Source: CAWFGW01 sp963815495
Lineage (GTDB): Bacteria > Bacteroidota > Bacteroidia > Cytophagales > JAAEPT01
Assembly (NCBI GenBank): GCA_963815495.1
Contig: CAWFGW010000007.1
Span: 310,001-374,000 of the forward strand
DNA: 64,000 nucleotides
Direction of reading: 5' to 3'
The notes under the pieces are model-generated. The model was given only the letters and a program-made list of their open reading frames with translations. It made no database searches and was not told the origin of the DNA. The translations under genes were made by a program, and so were the position numbers. Numbering within the stretch: the first letter of the stretch is position 1; each line of letters begins with the position of its first letter. Shown one piece after another: positions 28,067 to 37,705 of the stretch.

Positions 28067-30370
28067 ATGATTAGGGAAATCAAACGTTTATTTGGACTAC
28101 TGAAGGAGTTCTTTCCTATTCAATTATTGATTTTAAGCCTAAAAAAAAATCAAATCTTATTGATTTTTTGGTTCTTTATTTATGCTATAATTACAGGTCA
28201 GCTTGGAAAAACATTAGGTATCCCGTACCTCTTTTTAGACCCTGAATATAAAAATCAAGTAAACTTTTGGAGTCTCTTTATTCTTGGGGTAGCATATGGT
28301 ATACTTGTCATTTCCTACTTTATTACTTCCTATATTTTAGATAGCCATCGTTTTCAGTTTTTAGGTACTATTCGAAGACCGTTTGCACACTTTTGTCTTA
28401 ACAATTCAATCATTCCGTTATTCATATACATTGTTTACTTAATTGAGTTTTCACAATTTCAAACATTACACGGAAATCAAACCGTTAACACTACAGCTAA
28501 TGAATTATTAGGTTTTACTTGTGGCATTATATCCATCATATCTGTTACTTTTTATTATTTCAAAAAAACGAATAAAGATTTATTTAAGGAGATAGCAAAA
28601 AACATCAACATTACTCTTCGGAAAAAGAAAATCAACACAGTAAGTGTATTAAGGAAGATTAAAGATCAGAAAAAAAGGTACTTCATCACAAACTACCTAA
28701 GCTTTCCTTTTAAAATAGAAAAAGTAGATCAAGAGCTTTCCTACGACCGCAAATTTTTGTTCAGAATCATCGACCAACATCACTTAAATGCTGTAACTGT
28801 TGAATTAGCCATTTTCATCATTATACTTATAATTGGTGCATTTCGTGATAATGCCAATTTTCAAATACCTGCAGCTGCAAGTGTCATGCTCTTAGCTGCT
28901 TTTTTTATCATGTTCTCCGGAGCGATTACCTATTGGTTAAGAGGCTGGACGATAACTGGCGTAATAATTCTCGCATTTGGTTTTAATTTATTGATGAAAC
29001 ACGAAATAATTAACTCCAATAAAGAAGCTTTTGGAATGGACTATAAAGGTACAAAAGCCGAATATTCCTACCATCGAATTGATGCATTAAGTGATCCGGA
29101 TATTTATGAGAAAGACAAAGCTAGCACGATTAAAATTTTAAATAACTGGAGAAAGAAATTTCCAAAAAACAAAAAACCTAAACTTGTTTTTATCTGTGCT
29201 TCAGGTGGAGGACATAGGGCCGCTGTATGGACGATGAAAGCCTTACAATATGTTGATAGCACCACTAACGGCCAACTACTTGATCACACAATTCTAATGA
29301 CCGGGGCTTCTGGTGGTTTAATTGGTGCAAGTTATTATCGCGAGTTATACTTGCGTCAAGAACAAGGAAAAATCAACGATTTATATAGTCAAAAATACTT
29401 GGACAACATGGGCAAAGACATCCTTAACCCGATGGTTTTTTCTTTAGCAGTGAGTGATTTATTGTTTGGTTTTCAAAAATATAAAGTAGGTGATTATCAA
29501 TATTATAAAGGAAGAGGTTATTCATTTGAAAATCAAATTAACACCAATACTGAGTTTGTGCTAGACAAACGTATCGAAGACTATAAACTACTTGAGCAGG
29601 AAGCGAAAATCCCTATGGTCTTCATGACTCCAACCATTATTAACGATGGCAGAAAACTCTACATTTCGCCTCAAAATATTTCTTATATGAATTCCGCTCC
29701 AATTAAAGAAATGGAACGTCTAAATACCCGAACTAAAGGAATTGAATTCAAACGTTTTTTTAAAGAACAAGATGCTAAAAACTTACTGTTTATGAGTGCC
29801 TTGCGCATGAGTGCGACATTCCCTTACATCACTCCCAATGTTCATCTACCAAGTAAACCTGAAATGGTGATTATGGATGCAGGTATGTCTGATAATTTCG
29901 GAATGAACGATGCTATTCGTTTTTTCCACACCTTTAAAGAATGGGTAGAAGACAATACTGATGGGGTTATTTTTGTTAGCATCCGTGACACTGAAAAAAA
30001 CCCATTTATTAAACAAGATGTTTCCGAAGGAATATGGAATCTGATATTTAACCCCATTGCTAACTTGTATAATAACTTAGACAATATTCAGGATTTAGCC
30101 AATGATAATGCTATTGAATTTTCTGATAGTTGGATTAGAGACCGTGTTGATGTAATCACTTTTGAATATTCGCCAAAAAACTGGGAATCACTAGCGAAAG
30201 AACCGAACTCTGATTTAAAAAAATTAGAAGAAGACTTCAATAAAGAGCGAGCATCACTAAGCTGGCATTTAACCGCTAAAGAAAAAAAGGGTATTAATAA
30301 AGCGATCTATAACCTAAAAAATCAAAAATCATTACTACGTTTAATTTCCCTATTACAGGCAGAAGAATAG
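28067..30370 (+). CDS. patatin-like phospholipase with N-terminal membrane domain
   Basis: In this 767-residue protein the first 310 residues hold about six or seven hydrophobic segments. The C-terminal half is a patatin domain: the oxyanion loop is SGGGHRA (about 379), the nucleophile is S415 in GASGG, and the catalytic Asp is D604 in DAGMSDNFG. It should be a serine acyl hydrolase held at a membrane, acting on phospholipid or a related acyl ester. It is followed 20 bp later by a DUF5686 gene on the same strand. The membrane domain is not one I recognise. Confidence 0.85.
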   Translation: MIREIKRLFGLLKEFFPIQLLILSLKKNQILLIFWFFIYAIITGQLGKTLGIPYLFLDPEYKNQVNFWSLFILGVAYGILVISYFITSYILDSHRFQFLGTIRRPFAHFCLNNSIIPLFIYIVYLIEFSQFQTLHGNQTVNTTANELLGFTCGIISIISVTFYYFKKTNKDLFKEIAKNINITLRKKKINTVSVLRKIKDQKKRYFITNYLSFPFKIEKVDQELSYDRKFLFRIIDQHHLNAVTVELAIFIIILIIGAFRDNANFQIPAAASVMLLAAFFIMFSGAITYWLRGWTITGVIILAFGFNLLMKHEIINSNKEAFGMDYKGTKAEYSYHRIDALSDPDIYEKDKASTIKILNNWRKKFPKNKKPKLVFICASGGGHRAAVWTMKALQYVDSTTNGQLLDHTILMTGASGGLIGASYYRELYLRQEQGKINDLYSQKYLDNMGKDILNPMVFSLAVSDLLFGFQKYKVGDYQYYKGRGYSFENQINTNTEFVLDKRIEDYKLLEQEAKIPMVFMTPTIINDGRKLYISPQNISYMNSAPIKEMERLNTRTKGIEFKRFFKEQDAKNLLFMSALRMSATFPYITPNVHLPSKPEMVIMDAGMSDNFGMNDAIRFFHTFKEWVEDNTDGVIFVSIRDTEKNPFIKQDVSEGIWNLIFNPIANLYNNLDNIQDLANDNAIEFSDSWIRDRVDVITFEYSPKNWESLAKEPNSDLKKLEEDFNKERASLSWHLTAKEKKGINKAIYNLKNQKSLLRLISLLQAEE

Positions 30371-30390
30371 TATAGCTTTTTTAACTATTT

Positions 30391-32769
30391 TTGAATGTGT
30401 TGCGGCAAATTATCATCATCTGTTTTGGACTATTATCTTGTATTGTTGGTTTATCACAATCCAGCAACAGAAGACAGGTATTTATTGATAGCGAGTCTCA
30501 AATTTCAGTACCATTTGTTGAAATTAATACGAATAAAGGAACTGTTTTTAGTAATATAAAAGGCGAAGCATACTTGGATTCACTTAGTACAATTGAAATT
30601 AATCATCCAATGTACTTGCCTATTGCCACTAGTATTGGTTCTTCCGACACTATTGAACTAACTCCAATAGACATCCAAGAAAAAGTATTTTATACAAACA
30701 CACAATCTTACGAGCTAATTCAAAATGTTCTTATTAAGAAAAAAACAAACGAACCAAAATCGCACGCCCCCTATACCTATAAATCTTACAACAAATTTTA
30801 CATCAACACCAACAAAACTACCGATACAAAACAATATTTAGAAAAATTGCTCAATCCGTTTTCGTTTACATTTAAAAATTTTGAGGGAGAACATTATTTA
30901 ATATTGTCTGAATCAATTACAGAGCGAGTATATAAAGAAAATCTAAAGGAAGAAGAAGTGATCATTAGTTCACGAATTTCTGGTGTTGACCGCCCCTTAT
31001 TGTTAAGCCTAAATTCACAAGTTCAAACGCTCTCTTTTTATGGGGACTATATTCGAATAAGTGGAAAAGACTTTTTGTCACCTTTAGAAGACGGTGGTTT
31101 AAAAAGATATAACTACAAAATAGTTCATACAAGTTATGCATTGGATGGCAGTATCATTTACACTGTGCTATTTTATCCTAAAAAAAACAAACGTTTTGAG
31201 TCACTAAGAGGTGTGTTATATATTAATTCCAATAACTATGCTTTACAATATGCCATCATGCAACCCGCTAAAGAAACAAAAACAACTGCTCAAATCGCTC
31301 ACTCTTCAGTATTAACAGAAAGTGGTTGGTTTCCTAAAAGTTCCATTACAACTGTAGTATTAGACAACCTAAAAAATGGCGAAATGCAATTCTCTGCCGT
31401 AGCAGAATCTCATATTTATGATTTAGAAAGTCACACAGCTATAGGGAATAAAAAATTTAATGATGTGGCGGTATATTATGACGAATCAAAAGTCAATGAA
31501 AGTACATTATTGAACGATGAACGTCTCTATAAATTAACTGCTAAAGAGGAAAAAACCTATGCGCTGTACGACACCATTGGTCATTTAAACAATTTTACGC
31601 GAGCAATAAATTTTGGTGAAAAGCTTTATTATAAACAAATTCCTTATAAACACTTTAACCTTGAACTAAAACATCTTCTGGATGTCAATGACTATGTGGG
31701 GGTTCAAGTTGGAGGAGGCATATCGACTAATGATAAGTTCTCTGAGATTTTTTCAGTGGGAGGGTATATGGAGTATGGTTTTAAAGACAAAGAGTCAAAA
31801 TTTGGTCTCAATGGAGCCATTACCGCTCCATGGGAAAGAAAACTAATGCTTCAAGCATCAATTTCCAAAGATGTTTCAGAAGCTGGCGGTTTGCCCACTT
31901 TCTTTCAACATCGCAACATGTATAACACCGAATGGTTGAGAAAATTACGGCTTAATCGCTTTGACAAAAATGTAACTTTTGACTTCGGAATTGAATCTAA
32001 CCCCATAAATTATGTATTTATTAGAACTGGAGTCACAACAGAGCACTCTACGCCTGCTTACGAATATAGCTTTTCAAGTGATAGTTTATCCAGTTTTAAT
32101 TATACTGATTTATACATCGGTTTTAAAATTGCTTACGGTGAACGATTTTTTAAACTACTCAAAGAACGAATTTCTTTAGGTCGCCCCTACCCGGTTATTT
32201 GGTTTGAATTAACACGAGGTGTAACGGGATTAAATGGTGATTTTGAATACCGAAAATTATATTCAAAAATTGAATATAAATACCCCTTACCAGGGGTTGG
32301 CACTTTAGGGATTCAAGTGAGTGCTGGCAAAGTATGGGGAAGCTTACCCTATGGTAAACTTTACAATGGAAAAGGAAGTTTGGGTGTACGAACGGTAGCA
32401 CATAACTCATTCGAAACGATGAGCTATAACGAATTTTTATCCAGTCAATACCTTACTTTCTTTTTATCCCATGATTTTGGTTACATGAATTTTCTTGAGT
32501 ATAAAAACTTTCGACCACGATTTGAGGTAGCACTAAACCTAGGTTTTGGTACCTTGAACAATGGAGCAGCACATAATTTAATCACTTATAAAACAATGGA
32601 AAAAGGATTCTTTGAAGTTGGCGCTATGGCCAATAATATCCTCTCTATCAATATATCACCAGTAAAAATGGGGCTAGGTATTGGGTTTTTCCACCGATTA
32701 GGAGCTTATCGACTGGATGGGTTTTCAGATAACACCTTTTTTAAATTAGCTACTACATTTAAGTTATAA
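30391..32769 (+). CDS. DUF5686 family outer-membrane protein
   Basis: The protein of about 792 residues has an N-terminal signal (IIIICFGLLSCIVGLSQ). A small carboxypeptidase-D-regulatory-like segment precedes the DUF5686 region (LIQNVLIKKKTNEP... YKSYNKFYINTN), and a long barrel with strands such as YMEYGFKDKESKFGLNG ends in FFKLATTFKL. A stop codon lies just upstream in frame (30382-30384) and there is no in-frame ATG, so translation must begin at TTG 30391 or GTG 30397. It is the second gene of a pair with the patatin protein. The family has no fixed function. Confidence 0.82.
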   Translation: MNVLRQIIIICFGLLSCIVGLSQSSNRRQVFIDSESQISVPFVEINTNKGTVFSNIKGEAYLDSLSTIEINHPMYLPIATSIGSSDTIELTPIDIQEKVFYTNTQSYELIQNVLIKKKTNEPKSHAPYTYKSYNKFYINTNKTTDTKQYLEKLLNPFSFTFKNFEGEHYLILSESITERVYKENLKEEEVIISSRISGVDRPLLLSLNSQVQTLSFYGDYIRISGKDFLSPLEDGGLKRYNYKIVHTSYALDGSIIYTVLFYPKKNKRFESLRGVLYINSNNYALQYAIMQPAKETKTTAQIAHSSVLTESGWFPKSSITTVVLDNLKNGEMQFSAVAESHIYDLESHTAIGNKKFNDVAVYYDESKVNESTLLNDERLYKLTAKEEKTYALYDTIGHLNNFTRAINFGEKLYYKQIPYKHFNLELKHLLDVNDYVGVQVGGGISTNDKFSEIFSVGGYMEYGFKDKESKFGLNGAITAPWERKLMLQASISKDVSEAGGLPTFFQHRNMYNTEWLRKLRLNRFDKNVTFDFGIESNPINYVFIRTGVTTEHSTPAYEYSFSSDSLSSFNYTDLYIGFKIAYGERFFKLLKERISLGRPYPVIWFELTRGVTGLNGDFEYRKLYSKIEYKYPLPGVGTLGIQVSAGKVWGSLPYGKLYNGKGSLGVRTVAHNSFETMSYNEFLSSQYLTFFLSHDFGYMNFLEYKNFRPRFEVALNLGFGTLNNGAAHNLITYKTMEKGFFEVGAMANNILSINISPVKMGLGIGFFHRLGAYRLDGFSDNTFFKLATTFKL

Positions 32770-32772
32770 ATT

Positions 32773-32928
32773 TTACCTTGATGTCACATAGAATGCATGA
32801 AGGACTCCTGGAAGCCAACCAATCAAGGTTAACAGTAAACTAAGAAAAAAAGCACCACCTAAACCCTTATTTAAGAACACTGACAATGGGGGCAAGAAAA
32901 TATTTAATAGAATTGTAATTATAGACAT
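32773..32928 (-). CDS. YqaE/Pmp3 family small membrane protein
   Basis: This is a 51-residue protein from ATG 32928. It has two membrane segments (MSIITILLNIFLPPLSVFL and FFLSLLLTLIGWLPGVLHAFYV) with the Pmp3 (UPF0057) proline and glycine pattern LPPLSVFL...GWLPGVLHA. The frame extends upstream to 33003 but only with unrelated residues, so I chose the inner ATG. Family members influence membrane potential and stress tolerance. It is convergent with the DUF5686 gene. Confidence 0.88.
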   Translation of the reverse strand: MSIITILLNIFLPPLSVFLNKGLGGAFFLSLLLTLIGWLPGVLHAFYVTSR

Positions 32929-33109
32929 AATGATTTTTTGAATTTTAAAATTGTTGACATCACTTTTAACTAAAATCAGACCAATACATACTGTAGCCTT
33001 CAATGACCCTTCCTTCGTTTTTCACTGTGTATTAAATACTACATTATGGGGTTTAAAAAAACATCTAGAAAAAGTGGTGACATTTTAATATATTAGGTAT
33101 TGACTCATA

Positions 33110-33664
33110 ATGAAAGATGACCTAATCATAAAACAATTAAAACTTGGTAATCAGGTTGTGTTTAAACACCTCTATAATTACTATGGTATGGTTGAAAACT
33201 ATATTCTCAAAAATAGTGGGGATAGAGAAGATGCAAAAGACACTTTCCAAAACGCTTTAATAATTTTTTATAAGAAAGCTATCTTACCAGACTTCAAATT
33301 GACCTCTAAAATAAGCACCTACATTTTTGCTACTGCACAAAACTTATGGTTAAAAAAATTACGGGATTCGAAAAAAAAAGAAGTTTATTTAAACGAACAG
33401 TCGATTGAGGTAGACGCTGCGGATGAAGTAGAAGAACCAGCTATTTCGTTAAGAGACTACATAAAACAAAAATTAATTGCTTTAGGTGAGCCTTGCATCA
33501 GCATAATAATGATGCATTCTTATCAGAAATTAAGTATGGTAGCAATTAGTGAGAAAATGGGCTATGCCAACGAACATACTACCCGACAACAAAAATATAA
33601 ATGCTTACAACGAATTCGAAAAATGATTCCAGAAGAAGACAAAAACAAATACCTCAATGTCTAA
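33110..33664 (+). CDS. ECF-type RNA polymerase sigma factor
   Basis: The 184-residue protein fits sigma-70 region 2 (FKHLYNYYGMVENYILKNSGDREDAKDTFQNALIIFYKKA) and a region 4 helix-turn-helix (LSMVAISEKMGYANEHTTRQQKYKCLQRIRKMI). Bacteroidota have many such ECF factors paired with a membrane anti-sigma. The next gene overlaps it by 8 bases and fits that role. The regulon is unknown. Confidence 0.85.
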   Translation: MKDDLIIKQLKLGNQVVFKHLYNYYGMVENYILKNSGDREDAKDTFQNALIIFYKKAILPDFKLTSKISTYIFATAQNLWLKKLRDSKKKEVYLNEQSIEVDAADEVEEPAISLRDYIKQKLIALGEPCISIIMMHSYQKLSMVAISEKMGYANEHTTRQQKYKCLQRIRKMIPEEDKNKYLNV

Positions 33665-34730
33665 TGAATTTAACCATATTGAAGCATTTGAAGCTTATTA
33701 TAGTAATGAACTTTCGGCAAACGCACGAATAGATTTTGAAGAACGTCTCGAATCAGACTTTGATTTTAAAAATGAATATGACCTCTATCTTCAACTCCAA
33801 AAAGCAATTGAAGCACATGGTGATGAACAATTAAAAATTTCATTAGATGAATATCACTCAGAATACATCAACTCACAAATAAAAAACAAAGCTTTATTAC
33901 AGTTCAAAACATACCTAGGAGGCTTCACTTTAGTCTTCATCGTTATTGGCTTACTCCTTCTATTCTTCCCGGAAGAAACTGCTCACCAGAGAATCGAAGA
34001 GCATACAGCTCAAATTGAGGTAAACACCAAAACACAACAAATTGTCACAAAAAAGTATGATAATTTAATAACTAATAATCAAGATACCCTATCAACAACT
34101 AGCCTAACTACTACAACCATCAAGGTAAAAACTGACCTAAAAAAGAATATTACTATAATACCACTGAAGAAGTATATAACACCTACTACTCCTTTATATG
34201 AGCTAAATGACTCTACACTTCACCTTTATGGATTAAATTTAAAAAATAGCGGTTATATTTTATCCGAGCAAAACAACCTTTACTTAATCACACCAAACAA
34301 CTCCTATTTACTAGAAAAGTCTGCTGAAAAAAAACCATTACAAAAAGTAAAAAAACGGTTGTATGAATCCATCATTAAAACTAAGAATCAATCACTGAAA
34401 ACCACAAAAATGCACCAGGTAGTTTTTGAGGAAACAACTGACAGTATAACTATTAATTTTAATGAAAAGTTACCTAAAAACCTTTATTCATTTGATGGGA
34501 CAACGATTAATTTAAGTGACTCACTTCACCACCAGTTTCAACTAATTAGTTTTGAATCGTCTATCTATTTGTTAAATAGCGAGAACCTATATCGCCTGAA
34601 CCGAGGGGTTAATCAAAAGAAAAAACCAGCTACACAAACAGAAAAAAACAGATTGAAATTAACAACCATAGAACTTCCTATACTTACCGAAACCGTTGAA
34701 AAATCTGTTGAATGGGAAAACTCAAACTAG
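33657..34730 (+). CDS. probable anti-sigma factor, single-pass membrane protein
   Basis: The 357-residue protein has an N-terminal cytoplasmic helix bundle of the anti-sigma type (FEAYYSNELSANARIDFEERLESDFDFKNEYDLY). One membrane segment follows (TYLGGFTLVFIVIGLLLLFF, about 83-103), then a long periplasmic part rich in T, K and L. The periplasmic part seems to hold two related segments (LYELNDSTLHLYG... NNLYLITPNNSYLLEK and LYSFDGTTINLSD... SSIYLLNSENLYRLNR). There is no zinc-finger motif. The 8-base overlap with the sigma gene supports the pairing. Its last 4 bases overlap the hisD end on the other strand. Confidence 0.7.
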   Translation: MSNEFNHIEAFEAYYSNELSANARIDFEERLESDFDFKNEYDLYLQLQKAIEAHGDEQLKISLDEYHSEYINSQIKNKALLQFKTYLGGFTLVFIVIGLLLLFFPEETAHQRIEEHTAQIEVNTKTQQIVTKKYDNLITNNQDTLSTTSLTTTTIKVKTDLKKNITIIPLKKYITPTTPLYELNDSTLHLYGLNLKNSGYILSEQNNLYLITPNNSYLLEKSAEKKPLQKVKKRLYESIIKTKNQSLKTTKMHQVVFEETTDSITINFNEKLPKNLYSFDGTTINLSDSLHHQFQLISFESSIYLLNSENLYRLNRGVNQKKKPATQTEKNRLKLTTIELPILTETVEKSVEWENSN

Positions 34731-36004
34731 TCTTTTAGTCGCAGGCTTACCGCATTTTTATGCGCAAACAGTTGTTCAGTTTCTGCCATAATTTCGATTG
34801 CAGCACCTAAGTTTTGAATTCCTTCTTTAGTGATTTCTTGGAAAGTGACTTTCTTTATAAATGAATCTAACGAAACGCCAGAATAAGCTGTGGCATAACC
34901 ATTGGTTGGTAAGGTATGGTTGGTACCAGAAGCATAGTCACCAGCAGACTCAGGAGTATAATGACCTAAAAATACCGATCCAGCATTCACTACTTTTGGA
35001 ATCAAACTTTCAAAGTCTTTCACTTCCAAAATCAAGTGCTCTGGAGCATATGCGTTCATCATTTCCATGGCTGTATCCATGGAGTCAACCACAATAGCGC
35101 GACTATTTAACAATGACTTAGCAGCCATTTCTTTACGAGGTAACTCAGACAATTGATTCACCACCTCTTGAATAACTTTATCTACAACTGCTTCCGAAGT
35201 GGACACTAAAATTACTTGACTATCCACACCGTGTTCTGCTTGAGACAACAAGTCAGCAGCCACAAACGCTGGGGTAGCAGACTCATCTGCCAACACAGCT
35301 ACTTCTGAAGGACCGGCAGGCATATCAATAGCAATACCTTCTTTATTTACCAATTGCTTGGCAGCTGTTACATATTGATTTCCAGGACCAAAAATTTTAT
35401 AGACTTGAGGTACGGATTCTGTTCCATAAGCTAATGCAGCAATAGCTTGAGCGCCACCGACTTTCGCAATTTTTGTTACCCCTAGTAAATCAGCAGTATA
35501 CAAAATAGCAGGATGAATCTTACCTTCTTTGTTAGGTGGTGTACACAAGACGATTTCTTTGCAACCAGCAATCTTTGCTGGAACAACCAGCATTAAGATG
35601 GTTGAAAAAAGTGGTGCCGTTCCTCCTGGAATATATAAACCAACTTTTTCTATCGCTCTACTCTCACGCCAGCAGATTACGCCTTTTGTTGTTTCTATTT
35701 TTGAAACACTTGCTTGTTGTGATGCATGAAACTGTTCAATATTAACCCGTGCAATCTCAATTGCATCTTTTAACTCTTGACTAACTAAAGAATTCGCTTC
35801 AGCTAATTCTTCTTTGGAAACTAAGATAGTTTGTAACTCTACCCCATCAAATTTATGCGTCATTGCCTTCAGTGCTGTATCCCCTTTTTCTTTTACAGAT
35901 TGGAGGATAGGCACAACACGCGCCTCTAAACTTGTCGCATCAAAAACAGGTCTTTTTAATAATTCAGACCACGTATCTTTAGTAGGATAAAGAACTTTTT
36001 GCAT
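34727..36004 (-). CDS. hisD: histidinol dehydrogenase
   Basis: The 425-residue enzyme has the HisD hallmarks VGLYIPGGTAPLFSTILM, VGGAQAIAALAYGTESVP, KIFGPGNQYVTAAKQLV, DMPAGPSEVAVLAD, LLSQAEHGVDSQ, and the C-terminal GHYTPESAGDYASGTNHTLPT. It oxidises histidinol to histidine in two NAD-dependent steps. It lies 3 bases after hisG. Unlike the usual Bacteroidota order, hisC does not follow. Confidence 0.97.
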   Translation of the reverse strand: MQKVLYPTKDTWSELLKRPVFDATSLEARVVPILQSVKEKGDTALKAMTHKFDGVELQTILVSKEELAEANSLVSQELKDAIEIARVNIEQFHASQQASVSKIETTKGVICWRESRAIEKVGLYIPGGTAPLFSTILMLVVPAKIAGCKEIVLCTPPNKEGKIHPAILYTADLLGVTKIAKVGGAQAIAALAYGTESVPQVYKIFGPGNQYVTAAKQLVNKEGIAIDMPAGPSEVAVLADESATPAFVAADLLSQAEHGVDSQVILVSTSEAVVDKVIQEVVNQLSELPRKEMAAKSLLNSRAIVVDSMDTAMEMMNAYAPEHLILEVKDFESLIPKVVNAGSVFLGHYTPESAGDYASGTNHTLPTNGYATAYSGVSLDSFIKKVTFQEITKEGIQNLGAAIEIMAETEQLFAHKNAVSLRLKD

Positions 36005-36007
36005 TCC

Positions 36008-36868
36008 TTATTTAATAATCTTTTCAATTGGTAACACTAACACACCTTGTGCACCTAAGGCTCTAACTCCATCAATAATATCCCAGAAATCATGCTCGTC
36101 TACCACCGATGAAATTGAACTCCATCCCGCAGTGTATAAAGGACTAACCGAAGGGCTTTTAACACCAGGTATTAAATCTATAATTGACTGAATGGATTCG
36201 TTTGGCGCATTCAATGTAATATATTTTTTATTCTTAGCATTCATTACCGCTTTGATTCTAAACAGCAAGCTATCTAAGATGTTTTGTTTTTCAGGTGAAA
36301 GGTTTTTATAAGCAATTAATACGGCTTCTGATTTAAAAATAGCCTCAACTTCCTTCAAGCCATTACTAATCAATGTACTTCCAGAACTCACTATATCACA
36401 GACTGCATCGGCTAAACCTATACTTGGAGCTATTTCTACAGAACCACTAATCTCATGAATTGATGCAGACACACTGTTATTTTTCAGGTAATCACCTAAA
36501 ATATTCGGATAAGAAGTAGCAATTTTTTTACCCTCTAAATCTTTGATACTTTTATACGCATCCCCCTTAGGAACACCTATAGACAAACGACATTTTGAAA
36601 AACCTAACTTGAGTACTTCATTAACTGACTGTCCTTTTTCAACTAAAACATTTTCACCAACCACGCCAATATCAGCTACGCCATCAGCAACATACCCTGG
36701 AATATCATCATCTCTCAAATACAAAAATTCTAAGGGGAAATCATAAGCCTCAGACTTTAGTTTACCACCTGCTTTGCTAAAGTTAATTCCACACTCAGTA
36801 ATCAACTCCAATGATGACTCACTTAAGCGACCTGATTTTTGTACTGCAATTCTTAATTTTGTATCCAT
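36008..36868 (-). CDS. hisG: ATP phosphoribosyltransferase (long form)
   Basis: The 286-residue HisG has LRIAVQKSGRLSESSLELI at the start, VADIGVVGENV, and EIAPSIGLADAVCDIVSSGSTLISNGL in the catalytic part. A C-terminal regulatory domain (KYITLNAPNESIQSIIDLIPGVKSPSVSPL to VLVLPIEKII) marks the long, histidine-inhibited form that needs no HisZ. It catalyses the first step of histidine synthesis. It is first gene of hisG-hisD. Confidence 0.96.
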   Translation of the reverse strand: MDTKLRIAVQKSGRLSESSLELITECGINFSKAGGKLKSEAYDFPLEFLYLRDDDIPGYVADGVADIGVVGENVLVEKGQSVNEVLKLGFSKCRLSIGVPKGDAYKSIKDLEGKKIATSYPNILGDYLKNNSVSASIHEISGSVEIAPSIGLADAVCDIVSSGSTLISNGLKEVEAIFKSEAVLIAYKNLSPEKQNILDSLLFRIKAVMNAKNKKYITLNAPNESIQSIIDLIPGVKSPSVSPLYTAGWSSISSVVDEHDFWDIIDGVRALGAQGVLVLPIEKIIK

Positions 36869-36990
36869 GCTCTAAAATCCAACTTATGTCTATTGTTTAG
36901 CGGCTGCAAAGTTAAGAGTTTTGAACTATTGTTTAAGTATATAGGCAAGAATTGATAAACTTTAAACGGTTTTAATTAATTTCGAAGTTA

Positions 36991-37704
36991 ATGATTCAGC
37001 GATACACCGTTTGCCACCCAAAAAAAGTCATATCCAACCGATTTGAAGCGGGCATTCTTGTCCCTTACAAACCGAACTTTAATGCTGGAGCTGGTCAAAA
37101 ACTCCCAGTCATCACGAATAAAGCTCCCGACAGAGTCTCTTTGTTTCAGTGGGGATTAGTACCGTTTGATTCAAAAGATGCCCAAATAGGTGATAAATTG
37201 CTGAATGCGCGTGTCGAAACAATTAAAGCAAAGCAACCATATACTGATTTGTTGCCAGATAAAAGATGTATCATTATTGCAGACAGCTTTTACTTTTGGA
37301 AAGAATTACATGGCGTAAGCACACCTTACCGTGTGACGATGAAAGACGAATCTCTTTTTGCAATAGCAGGAATCTGGGATGAGTGGAAAATGGAAGATGC
37401 TGATGAGAACGCTTCTTTTTTTGGGAGTTTCTCAATGGTAACAACCGAAGCTAATAATTTAATTGCTGATTTTTCTGACCGTATGCCTGCAATTTTAGAA
37501 CCATCACAGGAAAAAGATTGGCTTGATGCTATTGAAGACACTTCTTTAGAAGATTTATTAAAACTCATTAAGCCTTTTGATTCAACAAAAATGCGCTTTT
37601 ACAAAGTATCGAATTTAGTTAACAATCTTGAGATCAATTCAGCTAAGGTGGCTAAAGAGCTTAACAACACCTCTACCGGTCACACGCTAAGCCTTTTTGA
37701 TTAA
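36991..37704 (+). CDS. SRAP-family (HMCES/YedK-like) protein lacking catalytic residues
   Basis: The 237-residue protein matches the SRAP fold: VSLFQWGLVPF, KLLNARVETI (72-76 NARVE), RCIIIADSFYFWKE, FAIAGIWDEW and DRMPAIL. Normal members start MCGR, with Cys2 forming a thiazolidine link to abasic sites, and use Glu in FYEW and His in HDRMP. Here residue 2 is Ile (MIQRY), the FYEW Glu is Phe (F102) and the HDRMP His is Ser (S162). It therefore cannot cross-link abasic DNA in the known way. It might bind single-stranded or damaged DNA without catalysis. It is divergent from hisG. Confidence 0.85.
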   Translation: MIQRYTVCHPKKVISNRFEAGILVPYKPNFNAGAGQKLPVITNKAPDRVSLFQWGLVPFDSKDAQIGDKLLNARVETIKAKQPYTDLLPDKRCIIIADSFYFWKELHGVSTPYRVTMKDESLFAIAGIWDEWKMEDADENASFFGSFSMVTTEANNLIADFSDRMPAILEPSQEKDWLDAIEDTSLEDLLKLIKPFDSTKMRFYKVSNLVNNLEINSAKVAKELNNTSTGHTLSLFD

Positions 37705-37705
37705 T

